64,000 nucleotides of DNA from Patiria pectinifera (Eukaryota; Echinodermata; Asteroidea; Valvatida; Asterinidae). The notes beneath the pieces are model-generated. The model was given only the letters and a program-made list of their open reading frames with translations. It was not told the DNA's origin and did no database searches. Both the position numbers and the translations under genes were made by a program. Shown here piece after piece: positions 46,781 through 56,695 of this stretch. Location of the stretch: assembly GCA_029964075.1 (NCBI GenBank), contig CM057129.1, forward strand, positions 24,481,430-24,545,429, written 5' to 3'. Numbering within the stretch: the first letter of the stretch is position 1; the number at the start of each line of letters is the position of its first letter.

Positions 46781-49780
46781 TTAAGAAACATAGAGGAGAA
46801 ACCCACTGAAGTTAACAGCCAATGCTTGAGGCATTCCATCTGTGGTCATCTCCAACCACACCTGATCATCAACGTCCAGCTGAACTGCAGCCATCGCTGA
46901 CCGCTCTGTGGACATCAACTCAATAGATGCCCCCTTCTTGACCAGTTTCAGAAGCCCCTCCCCGTACTCAAGATTGAACTGGAACACATACGTTCCGGCT
47001 GTTGAGGTGGTGAAGGCATCACCTTGGAAGTGCCCCCCAACATTGGAGACAACAACAGCAAACGGCACCCGTTGATTATTGAGATCCACTCTGTTGTGAT
47101 AGTACCTTGCCGTGAAGGCAGATTGGCGGTAGGGAGCTATGGCCACTGATTTTCCAGGCTCTCCTGGAATTCCAGGAGGTCCTATGATACCAATCCCAGG
47201 GGACCCAGAAGGCCCTCCATCTCCTTTGGCTCCAACATCACCTGATTCCCCCTTTTCTCCCTTCTCACCCGTTGGCCCAGTTAACCCTGGTAACCCTGTT
47301 TGACCTTGTGCTCCTTTGACCCCCTCTAGACCCCATATTCCTCTCTGTCCTTTCGCTCCTGGTTCACCAATTTCCCCTTTCTCACCCATCTCCCCATCAG
47401 TACCCTGTTCCCCCTTGACACCTTTTTTTCCACTCCCTTTTGGGCCGGGGGCTCCTGGAGGTCCCTCTGTCCCATTGTTGCCTTTTTCTCCAGTAATACC
47501 CATCTCCCCCATTTCCCCTTTCTGTCCATTGTTCCCCTTTGTACCATTAACACCTTGCATCCCAAGGGATCCCATATCCCCCTTGATCCCATCAACGCCT
47601 GGTTCTCCCTTATCCCCCTTTTCTCCTGCAGGACCTGTAAGCCCTGGATTACCGATGTATCCTCTCAACCCCATAGGTCCAACCATCCCTATGTCTCCTT
47701 TGAAACCCAGCTCACCTTTTAACCCCTTAATACCCGGATCTCCTTTATCTCCCTTATCCCCCATGTCACCCATGAATCCTGTTAATCCTTTTTGCCCAGC
47801 TTCACCCTTCTCACCCTTCTCTGCATCTACTCCATCCTTTCCTGGTTCCCCTTTAGGTCCTGTGGGTCCACCAGCTGGCCCAACGTCACCCTTGCTACCT
47901 TTCGGTCCAGGACCACCGGGGCCCCCAATCTCGCCCTTCAAACCCCATTTCCCAATCGCTCCTTGCACTCCAGGATCTCCTTTCTCACCATTGTCACCTT
48001 GTACCCCTCTTGGTCCTACGTCACCCTTCACCCCTTGTGGGCCTATGGGGCCTGCAGGACCAGGGGGTCCTTCTGGGCCTTGATTACCTTTTGGTCCATT
48101 TGTACCCCATAACCCAGGAGGTCCCTGCTTACCCCTCCCTCCCCTATCCCCCTTGTCTCCCTTAGCACCATGTTCACCCCATTGCCCCTCTTCACCCTTT
48201 TCACCCATTGGTCCCTGTATCCCCATTAACCCAGGCTCCCCTTCTTTTCCTGGCACTCCAACAGGCCCAATATCCCCCTTTTTTCCAGCATGTGCCTGTT
48301 CCCCCTTTGCACCCTTTTGGCCAACAATCCCCACAGACCCCTTATCTCCAGGTGGCCCCCTTGGTCCTGCGATACCTCTCATCCCTTTCTCTCCACTTGG
48401 TCCAATCGGCCCTTGATCACCCTTTGACCCATTCACCCCTTGCAACCCCATCTCCCCTTTAGACCCGATAGTACCATTCTCACCTTTGGCACCTGTATCA
48501 CCCACCATTCCCTTTGCTCCTTGTTCCCCCTTCAACCCTGGTTTTCCATTTTCACCATTTGACCCAGGAATACCCATTTCTCCGACCTCTCCTTTCTGAC
48601 CTTTGTCCCCGTTCTCCCCCCTACTTCCATTTAAACCAGGCTTTCCAATCTCCCCGAGTGGTCCAAGTTCCCCAGGAGCCCCTTTTACCCCTTGTATACC
48701 CTGTTCCCCGGGTAAACCCCTCTCGCCCTGTGATCCTTTCATCCCATCCTCTCCCTTCAATCCTGGATCCCCCTTGGTCCCTCTTGGCCCTGTTTCACCT
48801 TGAGAACCAGATGCGCCTGTCATCCCAGCTGGTCCTGTGTCACCCCTCTCCCCTTTGTCTCCCTTCACCCCATTCCTTCCGGTCGGTCCCTGTTTCCCAG
48901 GTTCTGCATCGGTTCCATTACTTCCCTTTTCTCCTTTCAGGCCTGGCTCACCTCGCAGTCCCTTGGACCCTTCCCGCATCAACTCAAGTTCTTCAGGACT
49001 CGTCAACTGTCCCTGTAGTCCTAGTGTGCTTACAAAACTGACAGGTCCTCTCTCTCCTTTCTCTCCTTTTTGCCCCATCGGTCCAGGTCTCCCGACTTCA
49101 CCAGGCTCTCCTGTAACGTTGGGAGGAGCAGGTCTCCCATCGATCCCTCTTTCTCCTTTGTTCCCTTTGATGCCTCGGTTCCCTTTATTTCCAAGATCAC
49201 CTTTACCCCCCTTCTGGCCAGGCATTCCTTGAGGTCCTGGCTCTCCTACAGGGCCCACTGGTCCAGGCCAACCTTGATTCCCAGGAGCACCTTTGTCTCC
49301 AACAGCCCCTTCAGGTCCTGGAGGCCCAATCAATCCTCTTGGACCAGCGTCTCCAACAAGCCCTCTTGGTCCAACCACAGTCACACTGTCACCCTTCTCA
49401 CCTTTCTCCCCTTTTCCACCGTCAACACCATCCTGTCCTCTGACCCCAGGAGGTCCAACAATGCCTTGCTCTCCTCTCAATCCATCTCGTCCGTGGAAGC
49501 CGTCTCGCCCGGCATTTCCGGGCATTCCAGGCAGGCCTGCTGCACCGGGAGATCCTTGACAGCAGGGATTACATTGTTGATCGTTGTGCTTTGCGCTTGA
49601 CTCTGTGAAGATACCATCTGAAGAAGTAGTCATGTAACTCGGTGCGGGAGTGGCCAAATTTGTCTTTTCTGTCTTGTTAGCTGAAGAGTTTCCGATGTTG
49701 ATGATGGCAAAGCCGACAATAAGCAATGTTGATCGTGTAATGAGATTTTCAGAAGTGACCATGTTGATGAGGAACCACAT
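46781..49780 (-). CDS. Long collagen with C-terminal C1q domain, 999 residues
   Basis: Single uninterrupted frame. Residues 15-30 are hydrophobic (STLLIVGFAIINIG): a signal peptide or signal anchor, followed by a Ser/Thr-rich linker with NSS and NKT glycosylation sites and a Cys-Asn-Pro-Cys-Cys motif at 70-74. The Gly-X-Y region runs from 76 to about 873, close to fibrillar-collagen scale. Interruptions include DSVTVV (about 131-136), a Pro-rich patch with an NVT site (216-223), a helix-free insert of about 25 residues (246-270, containing TSPEELELMREG), and a GIG break five triplets before the end. The last 113 residues form a C1q-like domain (VVSNVGGHF, GTYVFQF, DDQVWLEM, FSGFLLYV) without Cys. 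There is no fibrillar C-propeptide, so it is a C1q-family rather than fibrillar collagen; the C1q domain would nucleate trimers. It is a paralogue of the genes at 6255 and 24667 but nearly three times longer. Confidence 0.92.
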   Translation of the reverse strand: MWFLINMVTSENLITRSTLLIVGFAIINIGNSSANKTEKTNLATPAPSYMTTSSDGIFTESSAKHNDQQCNPCCQGSPGAAGLPGMPGNAGRDGFHGRDGLRGEQGIVGPPGVRGQDGVDGGKGEKGEKGDSVTVVGPRGLVGDAGPRGLIGPPGPEGAVGDKGAPGNQGWPGPVGPVGEPGPQGMPGQKGGKGDLGNKGNRGIKGNKGERGIDGRPAPPNVTGEPGEVGRPGPMGQKGEKGERGPVSFVSTLGLQGQLTSPEELELMREGSKGLRGEPGLKGEKGSNGTDAEPGKQGPTGRNGVKGDKGERGDTGPAGMTGASGSQGETGPRGTKGDPGLKGEDGMKGSQGERGLPGEQGIQGVKGAPGELGPLGEIGKPGLNGSRGENGDKGQKGEVGEMGIPGSNGENGKPGLKGEQGAKGMVGDTGAKGENGTIGSKGEMGLQGVNGSKGDQGPIGPSGEKGMRGIAGPRGPPGDKGSVGIVGQKGAKGEQAHAGKKGDIGPVGVPGKEGEPGLMGIQGPMGEKGEEGQWGEHGAKGDKGDRGGRGKQGPPGLWGTNGPKGNQGPEGPPGPAGPIGPQGVKGDVGPRGVQGDNGEKGDPGVQGAIGKWGLKGEIGGPGGPGPKGSKGDVGPAGGPTGPKGEPGKDGVDAEKGEKGEAGQKGLTGFMGDMGDKGDKGDPGIKGLKGELGFKGDIGMVGPMGLRGYIGNPGLTGPAGEKGDKGEPGVDGIKGDMGSLGMQGVNGTKGNNGQKGEMGEMGITGEKGNNGTEGPPGAPGPKGSGKKGVKGEQGTDGEMGEKGEIGEPGAKGQRGIWGLEGVKGAQGQTGLPGLTGPTGEKGEKGESGDVGAKGDGGPSGSPGIGIIGPPGIPGEPGKSVAIAPYRQSAFTARYYHNRVDLNNQRVPFAVVVSNVGGHFQGDAFTTSTAGTYVFQFNLEYGEGLLKLVKKGASIELMSTERSAMAAVQLDVDDQVWLEMTTDGMPQALAVNFSGFLLYVS

Positions 49781-51515
49781 CAGCTGCTTGGTATATCCGA
49801 TAGTATACGGCTAAATTATTCAAAATGGGGGAAAAAATGCCATCTCTCATTATAAAAAAAGGTAGAAAGGTGTTGCAATAGTCTGTAGCTTTTCTACTGA
49901 TAACAAAAACATGTGTTTGTCTCTAGCTTGAGAACTTGTAAGTCAAATTTCATCAAATTCATCATTTAGTGAAAAAACACCTGAAAATAAATACCACTGT
50001 GGCATAAGGTTGCAGATAGATGCTAATAGACCCAGAATTCCCTACGTGGGCCAATTCACAAATTGCATGCCCTCAAATTCTCAGGTATTAGCACATTTTG
50101 TGGGCCGTGAGCTTTAGGATTTGTAAAAAAGAAGGGTGAAAGCGGCATAGAGGAAGCTCACATTTCTGTGAAATTTGGATGAAATTAGGCCCTAAATTGG
50201 CTCTATTTTGCAATAGAGCAAAGGCGTCAAGTTTCAAAATTGCGATGGGCTTCAGGACTGCTTTTATGGGTCATCATCTTTGCAGTGAATTTTCTCCAAA
50301 AAGTCATCGGTTAACCCTCCAAAAAAGAACAGCAAATGAAAGATGATGAAATAAACTTTTAATTTGATGGTTGTCTCACACACCTTTGAGACTTGTGAGT
50401 ATTTGTAATAATTTTTGGAAGTACGTGGGAGTCAATTTGCAGGTCTGCACCCGTAAGAACTTCCAAGCTTCTTACCTTTTGCACCGGTTGTCCTCTGATT
50501 CAAGTAGCCAGTTCTTCCTTAGCTTAAAAAGTACTCCTAAGTGCCTGTGTCATGTCTTGAAGATCGTTGAGAAAAGTGCAAGTACTGCAGAGCATCTGAC
50601 TAGTCTAGTGTAGTAGTTGACTGTCTAGGCCAATGACCTGCCCTTCCAGAAACACACCCCTCTGGGTTTCAGCATGCAGACTTTGAACCAAATCCAAAAG
50701 CAGGCCCATTAATTAAAATAAAAAAATCCAACCCATAGGTAAAACAAGGATTTGTGTTTTAAATCACAAGAACCACTTTTCAAAACTGTCTGCTTGTAAA
50801 AAAATAATATGGTTCATATGTTTATTTTGCATAAATTTGCATAATTGTTTGAGGATGTATAGTGGGGGAGGTGACCTTTAATTTCCTGCAACACGCAGCA
50901 CCTTACAAATGCCCTTCAGGGCAGTTTCCTGCCGATATATAAGCTAAGTTGGTGTCGGGGTGAACTCCCTCCAGGAAGGAAACACTTGGGCTACAACTTC
51001 CTTGATTTGGGAGACAAGAAAGTCAGGTTCAGTCTGCTCACATGAGTCGAGGAAGTCGCTGCAATCTTTGGATGCCACAACCTCTTGGCATTTTGCCTGA
51101 GTTTTCTCTAACTATACCATGCTTAAAACTGATTTCGAAGTTTTCAGTGGATAAACATTCATGGTAATTGATTTGTGTGATATCAGTCATTATTTGCGGT
51201 CAATATTTTTGTAAAAATTTAGTCAGCAAAAATGTGAAGAGTTGTTGCCATATACTTAGCAGTGAAAAACATGATGGTTATTTGATGAGATGTCAAAGCC
51301 TGCCTTTAGCTTTACAAATTAAACTTTTAAGAACTGTGTTAGGCTTGGCTTCATTTCAAAGATAACAATACATAGACACTAACAGAGTTAGCTCTGTTGA
51401 ATTATTTTCAATGTTCAATCCCAAAAAAAAGTTTCTGGGGAATTTTCATTTTGATGAAATTCACAAATTTGAGATATAGCATAAAAATATTCTTGGGTGT
51501 ATTTCCCTGCATTAG
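49781..51515. other. Non-coding intronic stretch
   Basis: Nothing recognisable except the acceptor at its right end. No clear promoter element of the minus-strand collagen gene was identified. Confidence 0.45.
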
Positions 51516-51722
51516 GGTCTAGCATCCCACCTCCTCAGCCAGACTCAAGATGCTCGGCAGAAGTTGAGACCAGTCCCGAGACAACAAGATCCCAGCAGAG
51601 ATGGTCTGAACGGATCACTGAGTCGAGCTCAGGGCATCGCGTCATCCATTCTCAACATGAGTGCCTCGGACCTGGATGAGTTTATGGCTAGCAGTGAAGA
51701 GGATGGAGACAAGGAGGCCAAG
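51516..51722 (+). CDS. Internal exon of the unrecognised coiled-coil protein
   Basis: Acceptor CCTGCATTAG and donor AAG then GTAAGG bound 69 codons in phase 0. The peptide opens GLASHLLSQTQDARQKL (amphipathic, continuing the coiled coil of the exon at 1413), passes through a polar linker, then IASSILNMSASDLDEFM and an acidic SSEEDGD stretch. The ILNMSASDLDEFM segment looks like a short conserved helix or docking motif. The three exons from here to 56160 are close together and in the same phase, giving a short C-terminal region of about 125 residues. Confidence 0.8.
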
Positions 51723-51908
51723 GTAAGGGGTCAAGGGTCGATGAAGGTGTCACTGATGGACAGACAGTGTCTTATGCTAGTAAAGGGCACAACCGTTGAT
51801 AAAATGTACATCACAAGTTGATTGCAGTTCCTTGTGCTGTGTATATTGGAATTGGCCAATGCAACCAAGCTTGTAAGTTAAGATGTTCAGTAGAAGTTGC
51901 ATTGTGTG

Positions 51909-52325
51909 TGCACTTCAACAAATTCAATTTTTTTTTCTATTCAGAATTATCATCTTGTATGTTTTATTCCGACCCTCCCCCCCAAAAAAACCCCACCTCT
52001 CCCCCCCCCCCCCTTTCAGATGTTTGCAACACCCTGAACAAAAGGTTTTAGTTTTGGACACAAACAGATCTGCTGTGCGAGCAGACTGGCTCCCTGTCCG
52101 TACATTATCGATACTGACTGTGGGGCGGGAACCAGCCTACCCCACGAGAACAGCATTGTCTGGCAGCCAATAAGTCTAAACTGTAAATGAACCATTCCAT
52201 AACTAACATCTGCAAATTTCTTTCAGTCATAGTGTACATGTGTAAAAGTGAGTAACTTTGTATTGCTAGAAAAATAGCAATTTAGAAAAGGAATCTATTT
52301 TTCGGGATGAAACTCAAAAATAGCA
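51909..52325. repeat. Dispersed repeat copy
   Basis: Homologous to 42205-42495; contains a C-run at 51999-52011 and ends with GGAATCTATTTTTCGGGATG. A more distant relative may lie at 55493-55955. Confidence 0.65.
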
Positions 52326-52497
52326 CCAGGAAGGAATGCAACTTTAAGTAGTTGAGGTATTCGTATATTATTCCATCTTTGAAGGGCAAAACCAACTATA
52401 ACATCACCTTGATGCAAAGAGCCATCAAAGATCAGCGATTTACCTTTTCATCACATTACAATTTCATCTTATGAAAAGATTTACCTTTTCTTTTCAG

Positions 52498-52575
52498 AAC
52501 CAAGAAGAAATTGCTGAGAGAAAGCAAGATCAACGCTGGACCAAACAGATTGGCTCAGCTCTCTCATCATCCAAG
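52498..52575 (+). CDS. Small internal exon of the coiled-coil protein
   Basis: A strong acceptor (TTTTCTTTTCAG) and a donor (AAG then GTCAGT) bound exactly 26 codons in phase 0, reading NQEEIAERKQDQRWTKQI and then a Ser-rich end. Both neighbours are in the same phase, so it could be skipped without a frame change. Confidence 0.75.
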
Positions 52576-53477
52576 GTCAGTTTATATATGTATTTCCTTA
52601 CTGCTTTCTCCGTCTTTGATTGAAGGACAGGAAAACCTCAGCCCCCTCAACTCCCACTCACAGGAGGAAAGGGATATAAGGAGACCAATTACTGATCACA
52701 GAAATGTTAAGGACAGTAAATGTTGGCACTGTAAGGACTAGAGAAACATACTGTTTCTCCAGAGGAGAGCAGCATACCCTTTTAATGAGAACAAAAAATC
52801 AAGTGGGTACAAAGTTCTTCTTGAAAGCTTTCAAGAAAACTTGGGACTTTGAAATGACCTTCAAGAAAACGTTGACGTTCAACAAACTTTGTAATTGCAT
52901 TTGTATGTGCACCTGCTTATAGAACAGCCTCGGGATAAAACAAACTGTTTGACTTGACTTGCCTATAATTACCCAATTACAACTCTGTCTAAACAGCAAT
53001 GGCCATGTCATTTCATCCAAAATGTAAATACTGTTTGAAGGCAACACCATCCAAAAATCCGATATCTTTGAGACCCAGCCCCACCAACAGTTTCTCCAAA
53101 AACCTGATCCATATAAGTTTTTTGTATTTATAACGATCAGACCACCGTAGTCGTGGCATGGGTCGTGTTGATGCTGAGGGGTAGCAATGATAGCATGGCT
53201 CGACACCCTGTTTTCTTTACATAGTGTTGAGAGAAATAGAGTTGTTTGCTGGGGGGAGAGTCTGTGTCCTATCGTGTCAAGTTTGACAGGTTTGCAAGTG
53301 TCGTTGGCCAGAAAGAGTAAATCTTGTGTTTGTGGTCACTGTCAGGTGTGACAATTGTGGGGCTTAGCATGCAGCTAGCGCCTGGTGTCTTGTGTCTACA
53401 GAAAGAGACTTTTATTGAAATATTAAAAGTTATGTAATGATTGAATTTCAAAAGGTATTAATTATTCATTAGCCCTA
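52576..53477. other. Intron, nothing recognised
   Basis: A short direct repeat CTTTCAAGAAAAC / CCTTCAAGAAAAC lies at 52828-52870. No exon was found. Confidence 0.4.
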
Positions 53478-53659
53478 ACCCTGCTGAATCCAACATGATC
53501 CAACTATATCATATACCCAATGGAGCCTGTTGGATTGAGCAGGAAACCCCTTGTGTACATTCCTGATGCAGAATGTTGGATTCAGCAGGCAACTGAAAAT
53601 ATAGACACGGTGGATTGAGCAGGAAACTCTGGTTGGACTCTGTTGGATTTAGCAGGGTA
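53478..53659. mobile_element. MITE with CCCTGCTRAATCCAACA ends
   Basis: Left CCCTGCTGAATCCAACA is inverted at the right as CCCTGCTAAATCCAACA. Between them GTTGGATT(C/G)AGCAGGAAAC-type words recur three times, so the terminal motif is iterated through the element. Confidence 0.7.
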
Positions 53660-54642
53660 TTCCTGAGGAACTACTAGGGGTTAGGATTAGGGTATCAAAT
53701 AAATTATGAACATGTTGTCTTCATGAAATGAAGTTTGAAGGGACACAATACTTTTTTCTAATGAATGTCGCCAAAACACAAGGCCGAGGCCACTCAAACT
53801 AGGCCTGGGCTATAGAAGAAGTCACAGTGACAATTTAATTTTTTAGGCAATTCAACTTTTGAAATTTTGATTTGGGTTTTAGATTCACAATCGCCTGTTC
53901 TTTGAGTTTGAAGAAATGTCAAATGTTACTGTTCCCTTATTTGAGGAATCACGCATACAAGATTTCCACTACCTACACAACATGATACATTGAAACCTAG
54001 ACCTTGCTTTTGTTTACATTATTGGATGAATGATTTGCGAGACATTGCACATTGATCAGCCTTGTTGTGGCCAACCTTTGACATTCAGTCACCACAGACA
54101 ACCTTAGAGTTCCCTGCTTGGCACTCCACCAAAAAGATATACAAAATCGCTCAGGAGGGAAGCGGGCATGACTAAGATCAAAATTGCTTAAAGGAAGAAC
54201 TCGGCTCAGTTAACCTAAAAGTTGTATGATTTTTCTTTTACTACGCAATTAATAAATTTAGTTTATCCAGTGACTGACACTATAATGTTAAACAGATTTA
54301 CACCTGTACTAGATTGTATTACATTGTCTTATTCCCTGATGAAACCATGAAAGCCGTATGGTGCCTGGGCGCTACAGGCACTACAGGCGGGGCTTTTATT
54401 GGGAGGGGGGCCGAGGGAGGGGTACTGGGACTACTGAGTTAAACCAACTTGCAATAAATTTATTTAGAGTGGTATCTCTGTCATTTTGACAATTTTTTTT
54501 TAAATTTTAGACCATCCTACTTTTGTACTTTGTATACGTCTCTTATATCTTTTAATTTATCCAAGACACCCTCCCTCTCTTTTCGATTTACAGAAAATGT
54601 GATATACCAAGACTTGTTAACTTTTATGTAGCTAACACAGTG
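53660..54642. other. Intron, nothing recognised
   Basis: A small GC-rich block with GGCGCTACAGGCACTACAGG lies at 54365-54420. No exon was found. Confidence 0.4.
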
Positions 54643-55163
54643 TTAAAGGGAAAATACAACATTTGCAGACATCAAAAAATAAAACTACCAAATCATTTTG
54701 AAATACCTTGCTGGACTGTTAGTGAATGACAGTGTAAAGCATCCTGTAAAATCATGGCACCTGGTATACTGTCATTTTCAAGAAAAGTGGTATTGTTGTA
54801 TCAATTTCCAACGCTGATCGGCCGATCAGCGTTGGAAAAAACTGGCTTTTTTTCAAATACTGGCCCCAATTGACCATCGCACTTGTTTGCAATCGATTAC
54901 ACACCTATGAACAGGTACAAGCCAGCTAGACTGGTTCCCTGACCTTACAATTCCCCAATGTATGTAAACTGCTCTGTTTCTTCTTATATGGAGTCAGGGA
55001 ACCAGACTACAGGAAAATGATTGTTTTTCTGGGTTTTTATAGCATTTTCGAACCCAAAACCTCAAAAAAGTCAGTGTAACTATATTTGCTATATATTTCC
55101 AACCCCCCAATTCCATCCATTTCTGAAAATTACAGCAAAAGCAAATGATGTATATTCCCTTAA
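54643..55163. mobile_element. TTAA-flanked MITE, subfamily 2, copy 2
   Basis: TTAA at 54643-54646 and 55160-55163. Nearly identical throughout to 4371-4892, in the same orientation. Its internal 28-base palindrome (CCAACGCTGATCGG and its inverse, about 54808-54835) is perfect here, whereas the first copy has one change. Confidence 0.88.
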
Positions 55164-55169
55164 TAAGAA

Positions 55170-55287
55170 GCCTGCATCTGAATTACTTGGCTTCGGCTTA
55201 CTATTACACATGCACCTATGGATGTGGCCGAAGCCACTTCCTATAGGCATGTGTGTTACTGTGAGCCGTAGCCAAGTAATTCAGACA
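55170..55287. mobile_element. Short palindromic MITE
   Basis: TCTGAATTACTTGGCTTCGG at the left and its near-perfect inverse CCGTAGCCAAGTAATTCAGA at the right; 118 bases that fold almost entirely into a hairpin. It lies directly beside the TTAA element. A fragment of the same family occurs at 33640-33695. Confidence 0.75.
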
Positions 55288-56067
55288 TAGCCTTACTGTA
55301 GTCTGATAAGGAATACATGTACTATGTATGTCAACTGCAGCGTTCACCTACTGGTATCTATCTGTACAGAGTCAAGTGGACTATTACATTGTGCACTGCC
55401 TACTTAGTAGATTCTTAACACACTTGACACTTTTTAAGTATATCTCATAAACTCTCTGTGGAATGTCATTGGCATCAGCACCAAGTGTGCATCTTCAACC
55501 CTCTCACAAAAAAAAGGGTTTTAATTTTAGATTGCTTTTAAGCACAAGCAGGTCTGCCTTGTGACTGGAACCTTTTCCAGTCCTTCAGGCATGCAACTAG
55601 TAATTTGGAGAAGAAAAAAAAACGAGGAAATTCCAAACCGTACAATGTTTTTCAATTTGTAATGGCATTCATGAGAAGCAAAATAAAAAAAACCCCCAAA
55701 AACTAGGAAATCAGCAGATCCAAGGAAAACTTGCATGCCTAGTCCTTACATATTTTTCCTTGAAATGGAATGGAACCAGTCTACCGTACCTCAACTAAAT
55801 AAATTGAAATTTGTGCAGTAATTATTCCACAACTAAACATGGTCAGATTTTTTGATTGATGTCTCATTCATAAGGAAATGCCTTTTTTTTACCCAAAACT
55901 AGTAATTTGAAACAAAATTCACTTTTGAGGGTCAAACTCAAAATTAGCATGGACAGTACATCTTGAATAAATATATTTTGCCAAGTCCGTGATTGTTGAT
56001 TATGTGCTCTTTGGTTTCGAGAACAGTTTTTTTTCAGATTTTGTTGTTTTTATTTTCGCACCTGCAG
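55288..56067. other. Intron with dispersed repeat fragment
   Basis: 55585-55740 is an inverted match to 39016-39160 (GGAAATCAGCAGATC, TTGCATGCCT). The rest is AT-rich with no exon before the acceptor at 56066. Confidence 0.45.
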
Positions 56068-56160
56068 GTTTTGAGTGGTGATAGACTGTTGGAACTTTTC
56101 CTGAGTAAGCTGGAAGAGAGGGACCAACTTCTGTCCAGAGTACAGCTGACAGAAAGGTAA
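56068..56160 (+). CDS. Terminal exon of the coiled-coil protein
   Basis: The acceptor CGCACCTGCAG is followed by 30 codons and TAA at 56158-56160, in phase with the preceding exon. The peptide (VLSGDRLLELFLSKLEERDQ then LLSRVQLTER) is a strongly amphipathic helix, a fitting end for a coiled-coil protein. AGGTAA at the stop could also act as a donor, in which case the gene would continue, but poly(A) signals follow at 56511. Confidence 0.75.
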   Translation, partial: VLSGDRLLELFLSKLEERDQLLSRVQLTER

Positions 56161-56540
56161 CAGAAAGTGCCATCGTGACCAGCTGAAATCACTCAAGATT
56201 CTCTTGCCTATTATTTAAATAATTTGAAATGTTTGTCCATTAACTTTTATTTGTTACTGTTTTGTAAATATTTTTATTTTCAAAATTTTAGTATTTGCTG
56301 AGCTTTTTAAAGGCCTTTGTACATATGCTGACACAGAATTGCAGATCAAATGAGGGAATTCCAAGTTTTGTGAAGTACTAGTACTTCTTTTTCATAGGAA
56401 ATCAACTGCTTAAAAGAAAAGTTTCTGTACCTGAAGTAAAATGCTTTGAAAATGTAAAATATTTGCATTGTGTCTAAAAGGATGTCCAACAGGGGGCAGA
56501 AATTTAATACAATAAAATGGTTTTGAAATAAAGAGAATTG
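56161..56540 (+). terminator. 3' untranslated region with two AATAAA signals
   Basis: AATAAA lies at 56511-56516 and 56527-56532, about 350 bases after the stop codon. The opposing gene's signal lies only about 160 bases further on. Confidence 0.6.
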
Positions 56541-56689
56541 CCCGTGTATTGATTCATAATGTCAAGTGGTGATTCAATATTAGGTTTTGCCCTTCAACGA
56601 CTTTTTTTTATATATTGAATTTACATCACCCTGACACAAATTACATCTTATGAACAGTCACAGAAGGATGTAGCGAAAGCACAAAAGTT

Positions 56690-56695
56690 TTTATT
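56690..56695 (-). terminator. Probable poly(A) signal of the minus-strand multi-exon gene
   Basis: TTTATT on the plus strand reads AATAAA on the minus strand. It would give a 3' untranslated region of about 1.15 kb after the stop codon at 57846. Several other candidates exist at 57480-57510. Confidence 0.4.

Noticed and set aside
46781-49780. Long Pro/Ser-rich plus-strand open frames across all three collagen genes (for example 47316-48083)
   Set aside because: They are antisense shadows: Gly-X-Y codons read backwards give Pro/Ser-rich open frames. They have no start context, splice sites or recognisable domain.
50371-50613. 80-residue plus-strand open frame upstream of the exon at 51516
   Set aside because: No splice acceptor or conserved pattern; phase and composition do not match the coiled-coil exons.
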